From contig NZ_UFQC01000024.1 in the NCBI RefSeq assembly GCF_900496975.1, positions 34,113-98,112 on the forward strand: a stretch of DNA of 64,000 bases, written 5' to 3'. Both the position numbers and the translations under genes were made by a program. Shown here piece after piece: positions 38,134-46,893 of this stretch (positions within the stretch are counted from its first letter, which is position 1; each line of letters begins with the position of its first letter). This DNA is from Achromobacter veterisilvae (GTDB lineage Bacteria > Pseudomonadota > Gammaproteobacteria > Burkholderiales > Burkholderiaceae_B). The notes beneath the pieces were generated by a model. It saw nothing but the letters and a program-made list of their open reading frames with translations. It made no database searches and was not told the origin of the DNA.

Positions 38134-38893
38134 GGGCTTGTTCCTTCATGCGCGTGGCCAGCGCCAGCGATTCGATGCGGCGGGCGGCCGATTGCAGCAG
38201 CGCCGCCGTCCTGTCCTGCGCAATCGTGTTCAGGCGCGTCGCCAAGAAGGTGACCGTCAGCGCGCCGAAGATGCGGCGGTCTTCCTGGAATACGGGCACC
38301 GCGATGCCCGCGCGCTCCGGTGAAATCTCGCCCACGCCCAGGTAAAAGCCCTGCACGCGGATCTTGTCCAGGTTGCCGGTGAATTCGGCGAGCGTCCCGC
38401 CCAGCCCCAGTTCCCGGATCTCGTCCGGGTGCGCGTCGTACAGCCGGCGCTGGTCCTTGCGCGGCAGGAACGCCACGATGGTCTTGGCCGTGGCGCCGCG
38501 AAACAGCGGATGCGCGCGGCCGCGCCCGTGGGGAATGCCCAGTTCGTCCGGGCCGCGCTCGTGGTGGATGTTCAGGATCCGCAGGCCGTGGATCACGCTG
38601 AGCAGCACGTCGCCGCCCACCTGGTCCACCACTTCCCGCATGATCGGCCGCGCCACGCCCAGCACCGGATCGCCGTCGATGATGAGGTGGTCCAGTTCGA
38701 TGATGCGCGGCCCCAGCTTGTAGCCCCCTCCCGTCATGCGCAGCAGATAGCCCAAGTCCGACAGGTCCCGGATGTACCGGTAGCCGGTGGGCGCCGAATA
38801 CGACAGGCGGGAAATGATCTCTTCCGCCGTCAGCACCGGGGTTTCGAGGCTGAAGAGGTCAAGGATCGCTAGGGCTCGCTTCAGGGTGGACAT
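38123..38893 (-). CDS. IclR family transcriptional regulator
   Basis: 256 aa. The N-terminal winged helix (LKRALAILDLFSLETPVLTAEEIISRLSYSAPTGYRYIRDLSDLGYL) and the C-terminal GAF-like effector domain (PIMREVVDQVGGDVLLSV, then GIAVPVFQEDRRIFGALTVTF) are those of IclR proteins. It is divergent from the tctC-deacetylase operon across a 261-bp AT-rich region with direct repeats, so it likely controls that operon in response to a small organic acid. Confidence 0.92.
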   Translation of the reverse strand: MSTLKRALAILDLFSLETPVLTAEEIISRLSYSAPTGYRYIRDLSDLGYLLRMTGGGYKLGPRIIELDHLIIDGDPVLGVARPIMREVVDQVGGDVLLSVIHGLRILNIHHERGPDELGIPHGRGRAHPLFRGATAKTIVAFLPRKDQRRLYDAHPDEIRELGLGGTLAEFTGNLDKIRVQGFYLGVGEISPERAGIAVPVFQEDRRIFGALTVTFLATRLNTIAQDRTAALLQSAARRIESLALATRMKEQAPAA

Positions 38894-39019
38894 GGGATCG
38901 GGGCAGGAACAACGCGGGGTCGGGCGCAGCGTATCACAGGCGCCGGAGCCCGGAACCGGCTTGATCGAGTCTGCCTATCGGGTCTTCCCATCGCCCATGC
39001 TTCAATCTATCGAATATCG

Positions 39020-39081
39020 AATTTTTATCGAATAAAGATAAATTTAACTTTTAAAGACTAAATTTTTATCGAATAATGATA
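39020..39081. promoter_or_regulatory. direct 21-bp repeats in the iclR-tctC promoter region
   Basis: AATTTTTATCGAATAAAGATA (39020-39040, given here as two parts AATTTTTATCGAATA and AAGATA) recurs at 39061-39081 with one change. The start-to-start distance is 41 bp, about four helical turns. A further partial copy of ATCGAATA lies at 39009-39016. AAATTTA (39040-39046) and TAAATTT (39059-39065) form an inverted repeat between them. The block is much more AT-rich than the rest of the window and likely binds the IclR protein. Confidence 0.55.
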
Positions 39082-39154
39082 TTTACACAACCAACGAACG
39101 CACACCCCTGATCCCGAGGACGCGGGTGTGCGGACCACGACAAGGGGAACACCT

Positions 39155-40168
39155 ATGAAGCAATCCTGCGGCACCAAAGGCGGGATCAGCCGCCGGCATT
39201 TCCTGGGCGCCTCGGCGGCCGCCGTGGCCAGCGCGGCGCTGGCCCGGCCCGGCAGCGCCTGGGCGGCCGGCTATCCGTCCGAACGCCCGATCCAGTTCAT
39301 CGTGCCCTTCCCGGCGGGCGGCGGCACCGACCTGGTGGCCCGCCCGCTGGCCCAGGGCATCGGCGAGGCGCTCAAGCAAAGCGTCGTCGTCATCAACAAG
39401 GGCGGCGCGGCCGGCATCATCGGCACCCAGCAAGCGGCGCGGTCGGTTCCCGACGGCTACACCATCGCGCTGGGATCCACCGGCACGCACACGGTGAACC
39501 AGAGCCTGTACGAGAACATCGCCTACGACCCGATCAAGGACTTCGAACCGGTATCGATGGTCTGCTACTACAACAACGTGCTGGTCGTGCACCCCTCGTT
39601 CCCGGCGCGCAACCTCCAGGAACTGGTCGCGATCATCAAGGCCAACCCGGGCAAGTACTTCTACGGCATCACGCAAAACGGCAGTTCGGCGCACCTGGCC
39701 ATGGAACTGCTCAAGGCCACGGCGGGCCTGGACCTGCCCGGCGTGCCGTACAAGGGCGCCGCCGCGGCCGTCAACGACTTCCTGGGCGGGCAGTTCCCGA
39801 TCCTGATGGACGTGGTGATCAACCAGCAGCAGTTCATCCAGGGCGGCAAATCGCGCCCGCTGGCGGTGACCTCGGCGCAGCGCGCCCAGGCGCTGCCCGA
39901 GGTGCCGACCGTGGCGGAATCCGGCTTTCCCGGCTACCAGGCCATCGGCTGGAACGGCGTGTTCGCGCCCGCGGGCACGCCGGCGGCCATCGTCCAGGCG
40001 CTCAACGCCGCCGTGCAAAGCGCGCTCAAGCAGCCCGCCCTGGCGCAACTGACGCAGAACGGGCTGGAATTGCACGGCGGCACGCCCGAGGAACTGGGCC
40101 GCTTCGTCGCCACCGAAAGCGAAAAATGGCGCGCCCTGATCAAGAACGCCAACATCAAGGCCAGCTAA
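39155..40168 (+). CDS. TctC/Bug-family tripartite tricarboxylate binding protein, Tat-exported
   Basis: Periplasmic solute receptor, about 337 aa. The N-terminus has a twin-arginine motif (SRRHFLGA) before a hydrophobic stretch and cleavage near WAA, so it is exported folded. The mature part starts YPSERPIQFIVPFPAGGGTDLVAR and has the family motifs GTQQAARSVPDGYTI and VPYKGAAAAVNDFLGGQ. No TctA/TctB membrane genes adjoin it, as is usual for Bug proteins. The stop and the next start share one base (TAATG). Ligand, probably a carboxylate, is unknown. Confidence 0.93.
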   Translation: MKQSCGTKGGISRRHFLGASAAAVASAALARPGSAWAAGYPSERPIQFIVPFPAGGGTDLVARPLAQGIGEALKQSVVVINKGGAAGIIGTQQAARSVPDGYTIALGSTGTHTVNQSLYENIAYDPIKDFEPVSMVCYYNNVLVVHPSFPARNLQELVAIIKANPGKYFYGITQNGSSAHLAMELLKATAGLDLPGVPYKGAAAAVNDFLGGQFPILMDVVINQQQFIQGGKSRPLAVTSAQRAQALPEVPTVAESGFPGYQAIGWNGVFAPAGTPAAIVQALNAAVQSALKQPALAQLTQNGLELHGGTPEELGRFVATESEKWRALIKNANIKAS

Positions 40169-41061
40169 TGCAGCGGATTCCCTATGGCGTCCCGCCGGAC
40201 GCCTGCCCCAACCCCTGGCTGCCGCTGGACCGTGAACTGCGCGCCCAGGGCCTGCGCGCCGCGGACGCGGCGCCGGTGCGGGCGGTGCTCTGCGTCACCG
40301 TCCACGTCGACGGCCCGGCGGTCGAAGTCGGCCGCAAGCAGTTTCCCGCCGGCCCCTATACCGCGGGCCGCTACGCCATCCGGCGAGGCGTGCCCCGGCA
40401 CCTCGACATCCTGGCGCGCCACGGCATGCCCGCCACGTTCTTCGCCTGCGGCTACGACGTCGAGCACTACCCCGACCTGTTCCGCGGCATCCTTGCGGCG
40501 GGGCACGAAATCGCCGCGCACGGATACCTGCACGAAGCCTGGGACCTGGGCGAGGACGAACCCGCGCTGCTGGAGAAAACCCACCGCATCATCCAGCGGG
40601 AACTGGGCGTGACGCCCGTGGGCTGGTGCTCGCCGTCCGGCCGCAAAAGCCACCGCACCCTGCCCACGCTGCGAAAGCTGGGCTACCGCTACGACGCCAG
40701 CGAGAAAGACCAGGACCGCCCCTATCTGCCGGACGGCGCGGACAGCGCGGCGGACTTCGTCATGCTGCCCAACAACACCGTCTCGCTGGATGACTATCCG
40801 TTCTATTTCACGGGCCACAGCCTCGCGGCCGAGGCCTATGACAACTGGGTGCAGGAATTCGAGGCCCTGCGCCGGGCCGAAGGCTACGTGCACCTGACCG
40901 TGCATCCCAAGGCCGCCGGCGGATCCGGCACGCCCGCCCGCGCCGCCGCGCTGGACCGTTTCCTGGCCTACGTCGCCGCCCAGCCCGACGTGCACGTCAT
41001 GACGCTGGAAGCGCTGGCCCGCCACTGTCTTGCCCGCCCCGACGCCTGGAGAAGCGCATGA
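40168..41061 (+). CDS. polysaccharide deacetylase (NodB-homology) family protein, probably active
   Basis: 297 aa cytoplasmic-looking protein (no signal peptide) with the NodB fold. The metal-site motifs are present: an Asp in CVTVHVDGPA (motif 1), HGYLH in AGHEIAAHGYLHE (motif 2) and a His in HLTVHPKA (late motif). Members without signal peptides often act on small amides, such as PuuE-type allantoinases or imidases, rather than on polysaccharide. It lies in an operon with the TctC receptor and a degenerate paralogue, which fits use of an imported small molecule. Confidence 0.85.
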   Translation: MQRIPYGVPPDACPNPWLPLDRELRAQGLRAADAAPVRAVLCVTVHVDGPAVEVGRKQFPAGPYTAGRYAIRRGVPRHLDILARHGMPATFFACGYDVEHYPDLFRGILAAGHEIAAHGYLHEAWDLGEDEPALLEKTHRIIQRELGVTPVGWCSPSGRKSHRTLPTLRKLGYRYDASEKDQDRPYLPDGADSAADFVMLPNNTVSLDDYPFYFTGHSLAAEAYDNWVQEFEALRRAEGYVHLTVHPKAAGGSGTPARAAALDRFLAYVAAQPDVHVMTLEALARHCLARPDAWRSA

Positions 41062-41828
41062 GCGCCGACAAAACCGTACTGGTCACCCTGAACGTGCAGG
41101 GCATCGGTCCCGAAGCCGCCACCCAGCCCGAATCCTCGCTGCATGGCCGCGACGCGCATGGCCGCTATACCTACGGCGGCGGACTGGCGCGCGTGCTGGA
41201 CATGCTGCGCCGGCAGGGCATCCGCGCCACCCTGTTCTGGCCCGCGTTCGAGGCCGAGCGCTGCCGCGGCCTGCTGGAACAAAGCCTGCGCGACGGACAC
41301 GAAGCGGCCTCCCAGGGCAATGCCTTCGAGGACCTGGCCGCGCTGGGCGACCGGGAAGGAGAAATCCTGGAACGGGCCCGCGACCGCCTGACGGGGCTGA
41401 CGGGCCGCGCGCCGCAGGGGTTCCGCTATACGGGCAGCGCCTTCACGCCCCGCACCGTGCCGCTGCTGCACCGGCTGGGCTATCGCTACGACAGCAGCGC
41501 CATCGACGACGACGCCCCTTACGAACTCGGCGCCGACGGCGGGCCGGGCATGGTGGAACTGCCCTGGAGCGAAGGCCTGTGCGACGCCACCCACTTCAGC
41601 CGCCGCGTCACCCAGGACCGCGCCTACGCGCACTGGGTCGAGCAAGGCGATGCCCTGCTGGCGGCGGACGGCTACGCCTGCCTGACGCTGCACCCGCGCG
41701 CGGACAACGGCGTCGGCCGCGCGGCGCGGCTGCAAAAAGTCGAACAGTTGCTGGAACGCTTCCGCGCGGCGGGTGCCGCCTTCATGACCTGCGCCGACCT
41801 GGCGGCCCGGCGCGCCGCGGCCGGCTGA
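41058..41828 (+). CDS. NodB-fold protein lacking metal ligands (degenerate paralogue)
   Basis: 256 aa, clearly related to the preceding protein: both share an LDxLxRxGxxAT(L/F)F stretch, a DGHE/AGHE turn and LGYRYD(A/S)S. The catalytic residues are changed: motif 1 reads TLNVQGIG (no Asp) and motif 2 reads HEAASQGNAFED where the active one has HGYLH. The late LTLHPRA His is kept. It starts by a 4-bp overlap and is co-translated, so it may be a non-catalytic partner or regulator of the first enzyme. Confidence 0.82.
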   Translation: MSADKTVLVTLNVQGIGPEAATQPESSLHGRDAHGRYTYGGGLARVLDMLRRQGIRATLFWPAFEAERCRGLLEQSLRDGHEAASQGNAFEDLAALGDREGEILERARDRLTGLTGRAPQGFRYTGSAFTPRTVPLLHRLGYRYDSSAIDDDAPYELGADGGPGMVELPWSEGLCDATHFSRRVTQDRAYAHWVEQGDALLAADGYACLTLHPRADNGVGRAARLQKVEQLLERFRAAGAAFMTCADLAARRAAAG

Positions 41829-41841
41829 TCCCACTGGGCGC

Positions 41842-41862
41842 GGGGCGTCCGCGCGACGCCCC
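41842..41862 (+). terminator. hairpin after the tctC-deacetylase operon
   Basis: GGGGCGTC-CGCGC-GACGCCCC is a perfect 8-bp stem 13 bp after the last stop codon, followed by pyrimidine-rich sequence but no clear T-run. Probable transcription end. Confidence 0.5.
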
Positions 41863-41893
41863 TCCCTCCCCTTGCCCTGGTAAACCCTGAGCA

Positions 41894-41911
41894 ATATTGG
41901 CGCCAAAATAA
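41894..41911. promoter_or_regulatory. GntR-regulon operator upstream of the C45 hydrolase gene
   Basis: ATATTGGCGCCAAAATAA, with palindromic core TTGGCGCCAA at 41897-41906, lies 68 bp before the ATG. The same 18 bases occur exactly at 46897-46914, and a related perfect palindrome at 52161-52176. A weak TTGCCC-N17-TATTGG promoter can be drawn with the operator over the -10 box. Confidence 0.68.
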
Positions 41912-41978
41912 GCTAACATTTTTTCGGCAAACATTTCCCACCTCCCGACCCCAAGGCGCGCCGCGCCGCCATCCGTCC

Positions 41979-43115
41979 ATGACCCAGATCACCCAATTTC
42001 CCTTCGTATCGGTTTCGGGCTCGCCCGAAGCCCGCGGCCGCTCCTATGGCCAGCAAGCCGCCGACCGCGTGCGCAAAAGCGCCGCCATGTATGGCCAGAC
42101 GCTGGTCGACCTGGGCTATGACGCCATGGCGCGCACCCAGCTCATCGCCAGCTTCGCCCGCGAAATCGAGAGCTTCGCCCCGCACTACCTGGAAGAAATG
42201 CGCGGCATCGCCGCCGGCGCCGACGTGCCCTTCGAGGACATCGTCATGGTCAACGCGCGCACCGAAGTCATCGCCAAGGCGCGCGCCGAAAAGAAGAAGG
42301 CCGCCGAACTCGAACCGGGCGACGGCTGCACCGGCGCCCTGATCCTGCCCACGCGCTCAGCCAACGGCCGTCTCATCCATGGCCAGAACTGGGACTGGCG
42401 CGCCGAATGCGCCGAGACCGCCATCGTGCTGCGCGTGCGCAACGATAACGGCCCCGACATCCTGACCTTCGTGGAAGCGGGCGGCCTGGCGCGCAGCGGC
42501 CTGAACAGCGCGGGCGTGTCCATCACCGCCAACTACCTGGAATCCGACCGCGACTTCCGCCAACTGGGCGTGCCGCTGTCGCTGATCCGCCGCAAGGTGC
42601 TGGAGCAGGAGCATTTCGCGCTCGCCATCAAGGCGGTGGCCACCACCCCCAAGTCCTGCTCCAACAACATCATGATCGGCATGGCCGCGGGCTTCGGCGT
42701 GGACTACGAATGCACCACCGACGAAGCCTTCCCCATCTACCCGGGCAGCGATGACCTGATCGTCCACGCCAACCACTGGGTCAGCGAAGTGGCCCTGGGC
42801 AAGCTGCGCGACACGGGCCGCGCCAGCACGCCCGAAAGCGCCTACCGCGACTGGCGCGTGCGCCGCCTGCTCAATGAAAAGCAGCAACTGACGCGAGAAG
42901 ACCTCAAGCGCGCCCTGTTCGACGACTTCGGCACCCCCTATTCGGTGTGCCGCCCGCCGCGTCCGGGCAGCCACGACAACCTGTCGGCCACGGTCGCCAT
43001 GGTGATCATGGAGCCCGCCGCCGGCCTGATGGAGGTCGCTCCGCTGCCCGCCCTGAACCGCAGCTTCACCCGGTACAGCCTGAACGCCGAACCCGAACTG
43101 CTGGCCGCCGCCTGA
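41979..43115 (+). CDS. C45-family autoproteolytic acyltransferase/hydrolase
   Basis: Ntn-hydrolase of the isopenicillin-N acyltransferase (AAT) family, 378 aa. The precursor should cleave itself before Cys 117 in GDGCTGA, making that Cys the nucleophile; GQNWDWRAE follows at the usual distance. Bacterial members cleave amide bonds of N-acyl compounds. No signal peptide, so it acts in the cytoplasm. It is 38 bp upstream of a peptide-type binding protein gene on the same strand, and its promoter has the shared TTGGCGCCAA operator. An N-acylated or peptide-like substrate is inferred. Confidence 0.88.
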   Translation: MTQITQFPFVSVSGSPEARGRSYGQQAADRVRKSAAMYGQTLVDLGYDAMARTQLIASFAREIESFAPHYLEEMRGIAAGADVPFEDIVMVNARTEVIAKARAEKKKAAELEPGDGCTGALILPTRSANGRLIHGQNWDWRAECAETAIVLRVRNDNGPDILTFVEAGGLARSGLNSAGVSITANYLESDRDFRQLGVPLSLIRRKVLEQEHFALAIKAVATTPKSCSNNIMIGMAAGFGVDYECTTDEAFPIYPGSDDLIVHANHWVSEVALGKLRDTGRASTPESAYRDWRVRRLLNEKQQLTREDLKRALFDDFGTPYSVCRPPRPGSHDNLSATVAMVIMEPAAGLMEVAPLPALNRSFTRYSLNAEPELLAAA

Positions 43116-43153
43116 ACAGGCGGGCGCCAGCGCGACCCGAGGAAGACATCGCC

Positions 43154-44719
43154 ATGAAAATCCACCTATTGAGCGCCGCGGTTGCGCTGGCGCTGGGCGG
43201 CATGTCCGGCACGGCATGGGCGCAGGCAGCCGCGCCGCTGCGCATTTCGCTGACGGCCGACATCCGTTCCACCGAGCCCGGCGTCAACCGGGACAGCAAC
43301 AGCGACGCGGTCGTGCTGCACATCGTCGAAGGCCTGGTCGCCTACGGCGAGGACGCGGAGGTCCGCCCGCTGTTGGCCAAGTCGATCGACATCAGCCCGG
43401 ACGGCAAGACCTACACCTTCAAGCTGCGCGAAGACGTGAAGTTCCATAACGGCGCGCCGCTGACGTCGGCGGACGTGCTGTGGAGCTGGCAGCACTACAC
43501 CGCGGAAAAATCGGGCTGGCGCTGCGCCAGCGAGTTCGACGGCCGCGGCACCGTGAAGGTCGCGGCCGTGGAAGCGCCGGACGCCCACACGGTCGTGTAC
43601 CGGCTGGAAAAGCCCAGCGCGCTGTTCCTGGCGTCGCTGGCCCGCACGGACTGCGGCGGCACGGGCATCCTGCACAAGGATTCGGTCAAGGCCGACGGCA
43701 GTTGGGACAAGCCCATCGGCACCGGCCCCTTCTCGCTGGCGGAATGGAAGCGCGGCGAATACGTGCGCCTGACCAAGTTCGCCGGCTATGCCAACCGCGG
43801 CGGCGCGCGCGACGGCTATACGGGATCCAAGCGTCCGCTGGTGGACGAAGTGCGGTTCGTCATCGTTCCCGACGACTCCACGGCCAAGGCCGCGCTGGAG
43901 CGCGGCGACATCGACATCATCGAGGACCTGTCCAACAGCGACGTGCCGGTGCTGCAAAAGACGCCGAACATCAAGGTGGCGTACGCGCCCGTGATGAGCA
44001 TGACGGCGCTGCTGCTGCAGACCAAGGATCCGCTGCTGTCCAATCCCAAGATGCGCCAGGCGCTGGCCCACGCCATCGACTACGCCCAATTGGCCGGCGC
44101 CGTGACCGAAGGACTGGCCCAGCCCAACAATTCCATCGTGCCGCTGGTGTCGCCCTACTACGATGCCGCGCAGAAGCAGGGCTGGAGCTATGACGCGGCG
44201 CTGTCGCAGAAGCTGCTGCAGGAAGCGGGCTACAAGGGCCAGGAACTGGTGCTGATGACGACCAAGCGCTATCCGCAGTCGTACAACTCGGCCGTGATCC
44301 TGCAAGCCATGCTGCAGGCCGTGGGCATCAACGCGCGCCTGTCGGTGGTGGAATGGGCCACGCAACTGGACCGCTACAACGCCGGCACCTACCAGATGAT
44401 GGCCTTCCCCTATTCCGCGCGCCTGGACGCGGCGCTGAATTACGAGATGGTGACGGGCGACAAGGCCAAGCAGCCGCGCAAGGTCTGGGATAGCCCCGAA
44501 GCGCTGAAGCTGATCGACGCGGCGTCGGTGGACACGGACCACGCGAAGCGGCAGGCGGCGTTCGATCAGTTGCATAAGTTGTTCCTGGCGGACGTGCCGA
44601 GTATTCCGCTGTACAACGGCCTGGATATCGGGGCTTATCGGGCCGATGTGAAGGGATACCAGCCCTGGGCGGTGAAGAAGCCGCGGGCTTGGGAGGTGGA
44701 AAGGGTCGCGGGGCATTGA
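43154..44719 (+). CDS. ABC transporter substrate-binding protein, family 5 (paralogue A)
   Basis: Periplasmic receptor of the DppA type, 521 aa, with a signal peptide ending near AQA (residue ~25). The cluster-C signature is present (YTFKLREDVKFHNGAPLTSADVLWSW). It is a close paralogue of the protein at 45299-46858: both have ADIRST-PGVNRD, GSKRPLVDEV, LEWATQLDRYN or VEWATQLDRYN, and DKAKQPRKVWD. Ribosome binding site GAGGAAG. It probably delivers ligand to the DppBCDF-like transporter at 47.7-51.2 kb. Confidence 0.92.
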   Translation: MKIHLLSAAVALALGGMSGTAWAQAAAPLRISLTADIRSTEPGVNRDSNSDAVVLHIVEGLVAYGEDAEVRPLLAKSIDISPDGKTYTFKLREDVKFHNGAPLTSADVLWSWQHYTAEKSGWRCASEFDGRGTVKVAAVEAPDAHTVVYRLEKPSALFLASLARTDCGGTGILHKDSVKADGSWDKPIGTGPFSLAEWKRGEYVRLTKFAGYANRGGARDGYTGSKRPLVDEVRFVIVPDDSTAKAALERGDIDIIEDLSNSDVPVLQKTPNIKVAYAPVMSMTALLLQTKDPLLSNPKMRQALAHAIDYAQLAGAVTEGLAQPNNSIVPLVSPYYDAAQKQGWSYDAALSQKLLQEAGYKGQELVLMTTKRYPQSYNSAVILQAMLQAVGINARLSVVEWATQLDRYNAGTYQMMAFPYSARLDAALNYEMVTGDKAKQPRKVWDSPEALKLIDAASVDTDHAKRQAAFDQLHKLFLADVPSIPLYNGLDIGAYRADVKGYQPWAVKKPRAWEVERVAGH

Positions 44720-44732
44720 GGATTGGCTGGAA

Positions 44733-44921
44733 GGTGTCAGACACCCGGGAAGCAATGGTGCGAACCATAGGCCGTCTCGTATGGGTGTCTGACACCTCGA
44801 GAGGCCGTCTCTCTGCAGGTGTCTGACACCCTTACGGCAAGGCGCTACAGCCCAGAAGCAGCGCACCGGGGTGTCAGACACCAATCGTGGCGGCAATATC
44901 GATCCGCGGATGTCAGACACG
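44733..44921. repeat. cluster of five GGTGTCWGACACC palindromes
   Basis: Exact copies are GGTGTCAGACACC at 44733-44745 and 44870-44882, and GGTGTCTGACACC at 44784-44796 and 44818-44830; a degenerate fifth copy, GATGTCAGACACG, lies at 44909-44921. Start-to-start spacings are 51, 34, 52 and 39 bp. The sequences between copies are unrelated, so this is not a tandem repeat. The cluster lies in the gap between two convergent genes, so it is not a promoter array for either. Confidence 0.85.
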
Positions 44922-45298
44922 CGTCCGCCACAACAGCGCGCGGCGTCATCACCACCCGCAAGATGCCGCGTAGGCCCCATGCCTGCCGCCCGCGCGGCCG
45001 GCATGGGGCGGGCCCCGCAAGATCTTCCGCCCCGCTCCCCCGCCGGAGGGAACCCCAAGCACACCGCCCTCCCCGGCATCCGCCAGGTTTCTACGAACAG
45101 AGCCGGTCGCGTCGGCGGCCCGGGGTGCGCGGGGAGTCGATAAGCTCGAGGGAATCCGAAGGCAGTCGCCGCAGGCGACAACGAGGATGACGCAGGGGAA
45201 GTCCGGAGCGAAGGCTCCGGACCGCAATCGTTGACCCGCGCGCCCCAGGCCGCCGACGCGGCCGGCGCCTCAAGAACTCAACGTTCCAACGACTCTCG
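44922..45298. other. non-coding gap with several hairpins between convergent binding-protein genes
   Basis: No plausible gene is present; short frames lack ribosome binding sites and family features. Inverted repeats: CCCCATGCC/GGCATGGGG (44975-45008, 16-nt loop), GTCGCC-GCA-GGCGAC (45165-45179) and GTCCGGAGC-GAAG-GCTCCGGAC (45201-45222, perfect 9-bp stem). The last could end transcripts from either side, although it lacks a T-run. Confidence 0.5.
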
Positions 45299-46858
45299 TT
45301 ACTTCCCGCCGACCACCTTGGTCTCCCACACGCGCGGCTTACCCTCCCAGACGGAGAAACCTTGCACGCGCTTGCTGTTCGCCCAGGCGTCGGCCCCGTT
45401 GTACAGCACCAGCAGCGGCGTCTGCTCCAGCATCAGCGCGTGCAATTGGTCGAACAGGGCCTGGCGCTTGGCCGGGTCCGATTCCAGGAAGCTCTCGTCG
45501 ATCAGCTTCTGCGCGACGGGGTCGTCCCAGACTTTGCGCGGCTGCTTGGCCTTGTCGCCGGCGAACTGTTCGAAGCTCAGCGCCGGATCCAGCCGCGACG
45601 AATAGGTGAAGGAACTGATCTGGTATTTGCCGGTGTTGTAGCGGTCCAGTTGCGTGGCCCATTCCAGCACTTCGATCTTGGCGTTGATGCCCACGGCCTG
45701 CATCATGGCCTGCGCCATCACCGCCACCTGGTAGCTCGGCACGTGGGCGCGCTTGTTGGCGTAGATGACGATGGGTTCGCCCTTGTAGCCCGCTTCCTTC
45801 AGCAATTGCTGCGCGCGGGCCGGGTCGTACTTGTAGGTGCGCTTTTCGGCGTCCTTGTAATAGGCCGAACCCGCGTACACCGCGGAGTTGTTCAACTGGC
45901 CCAGCCCTTCCGAGGCGGCGGCCACCACTTGCGGGATGTCCAGCGAAGCCGCGATGGCCTGGCGCAGCTTCACGTTCTTCAGCACCGGGTCCTGCGTCTG
46001 GAACAGCAGCGTGTGCTTGGTCGCGTCATGCGGACTGAACACGGTCAGGCGCTGCGCGTTCTTCAGTTCGGCGACGTCGGTGCTCGTGATCTGGCCGGCG
46101 TCGATGGCGCCGGACATCAGGCCCGCCTTCGAGGTGGAGGGATCCGGCACGACCAGGAACTTCACTTCGTCCACCAGCGGGCGCTTGGATCCGACGTAGC
46201 CGTCCGGCTTGTCGCCGGCGGGCGAGACGTAGTCCTTGAAGGCCGACAACAGGGTGTATTCGCCCCGCTTCCATTCCTTGAGCGCGAACGGACCGGTGCC
46301 CACCGGCTTGATCCAGGAGCCGTCGGCCGCGACGGAATCCTTGGAAAGAATGGCCGTCATGCCGCAATCGGTGCGCGCCAGCGAATCCAGGAACACGGCG
46401 GACTTGCGGTCCAGCTTCATCACCACGGTCTGGGCGTCGGGCGCGGACACCTCGGTCACCTTCAGCCCGTTGCGGCCGTCGAAGTCGCTGCGGCAGCGCC
46501 AATCCGTCTTCGGATCCATATAGCGCTGCCAGTTCCACAGCACGTCCGCCGAGGTCAGCGGCGCGCCGTTGTGGAACTTGACGCCTTCGCGCAGCTTGAA
46601 GGTGTAGGTCAGGCGGTCTTCCGACAGGTCCACCGACTTGGCCAGCAAGGGGCCCACGGTGCCGTTTTCGCGGTAGCCGACCAGGCCTTCGACGATGTTG
46701 AGCACCACGCCGTCGGTGGTGTTGTCGCGGTTGACGCCGGGGTTGGTCGAGCGGATGTCGGCAGGCTGGGCGACGGTCAGCAGTTCGGCCTGGGCCGAAC
46801 CGATGGCGGCCAGCGCCAGGCTGAGCGCGAGCGCTCTGGGAACGAAAACGTGGTGCAT
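45299..46858 (-). CDS. ABC transporter substrate-binding protein, family 5 (paralogue B)
   Basis: Periplasmic receptor of the DppA type, 519 aa, signal peptide ending near AQA (residue ~24). It shares long conserved blocks with paralogue A (GVKFHNGAPLTSADVLWNW, GTGPFALKEWKRGEY), so the two arose by duplication. ATG 46858 has a GGGGAG ribosome binding site. The promoter contains the shared palindrome. Because both paralogues lie within the regulon of one transporter, they may bind different substrates or different stages of one substrate. Confidence 0.93.
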   Translation of the reverse strand: MHHVFVPRALALSLALAAIGSAQAELLTVAQPADIRSTNPGVNRDNTTDGVVLNIVEGLVGYRENGTVGPLLAKSVDLSEDRLTYTFKLREGVKFHNGAPLTSADVLWNWQRYMDPKTDWRCRSDFDGRNGLKVTEVSAPDAQTVVMKLDRKSAVFLDSLARTDCGMTAILSKDSVAADGSWIKPVGTGPFALKEWKRGEYTLLSAFKDYVSPAGDKPDGYVGSKRPLVDEVKFLVVPDPSTSKAGLMSGAIDAGQITSTDVAELKNAQRLTVFSPHDATKHTLLFQTQDPVLKNVKLRQAIAASLDIPQVVAAASEGLGQLNNSAVYAGSAYYKDAEKRTYKYDPARAQQLLKEAGYKGEPIVIYANKRAHVPSYQVAVMAQAMMQAVGINAKIEVLEWATQLDRYNTGKYQISSFTYSSRLDPALSFEQFAGDKAKQPRKVWDDPVAQKLIDESFLESDPAKRQALFDQLHALMLEQTPLLVLYNGADAWANSKRVQGFSVWEGKPRVWETKVVGGK

Positions 46859-46893
46859 GCAAAGACTCCCCGGCGTGCGGCGCGAAATTCACG

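Noticed and set aside
44733..44921. CRISPR array
   Set aside because: Repeat units are only 13 bp, spacers are irregular and no cas genes are present.
44819..45190. Short frames within the palindrome cluster
   Set aside because: They only translate the repeat and hairpin sequences and have no start signals.
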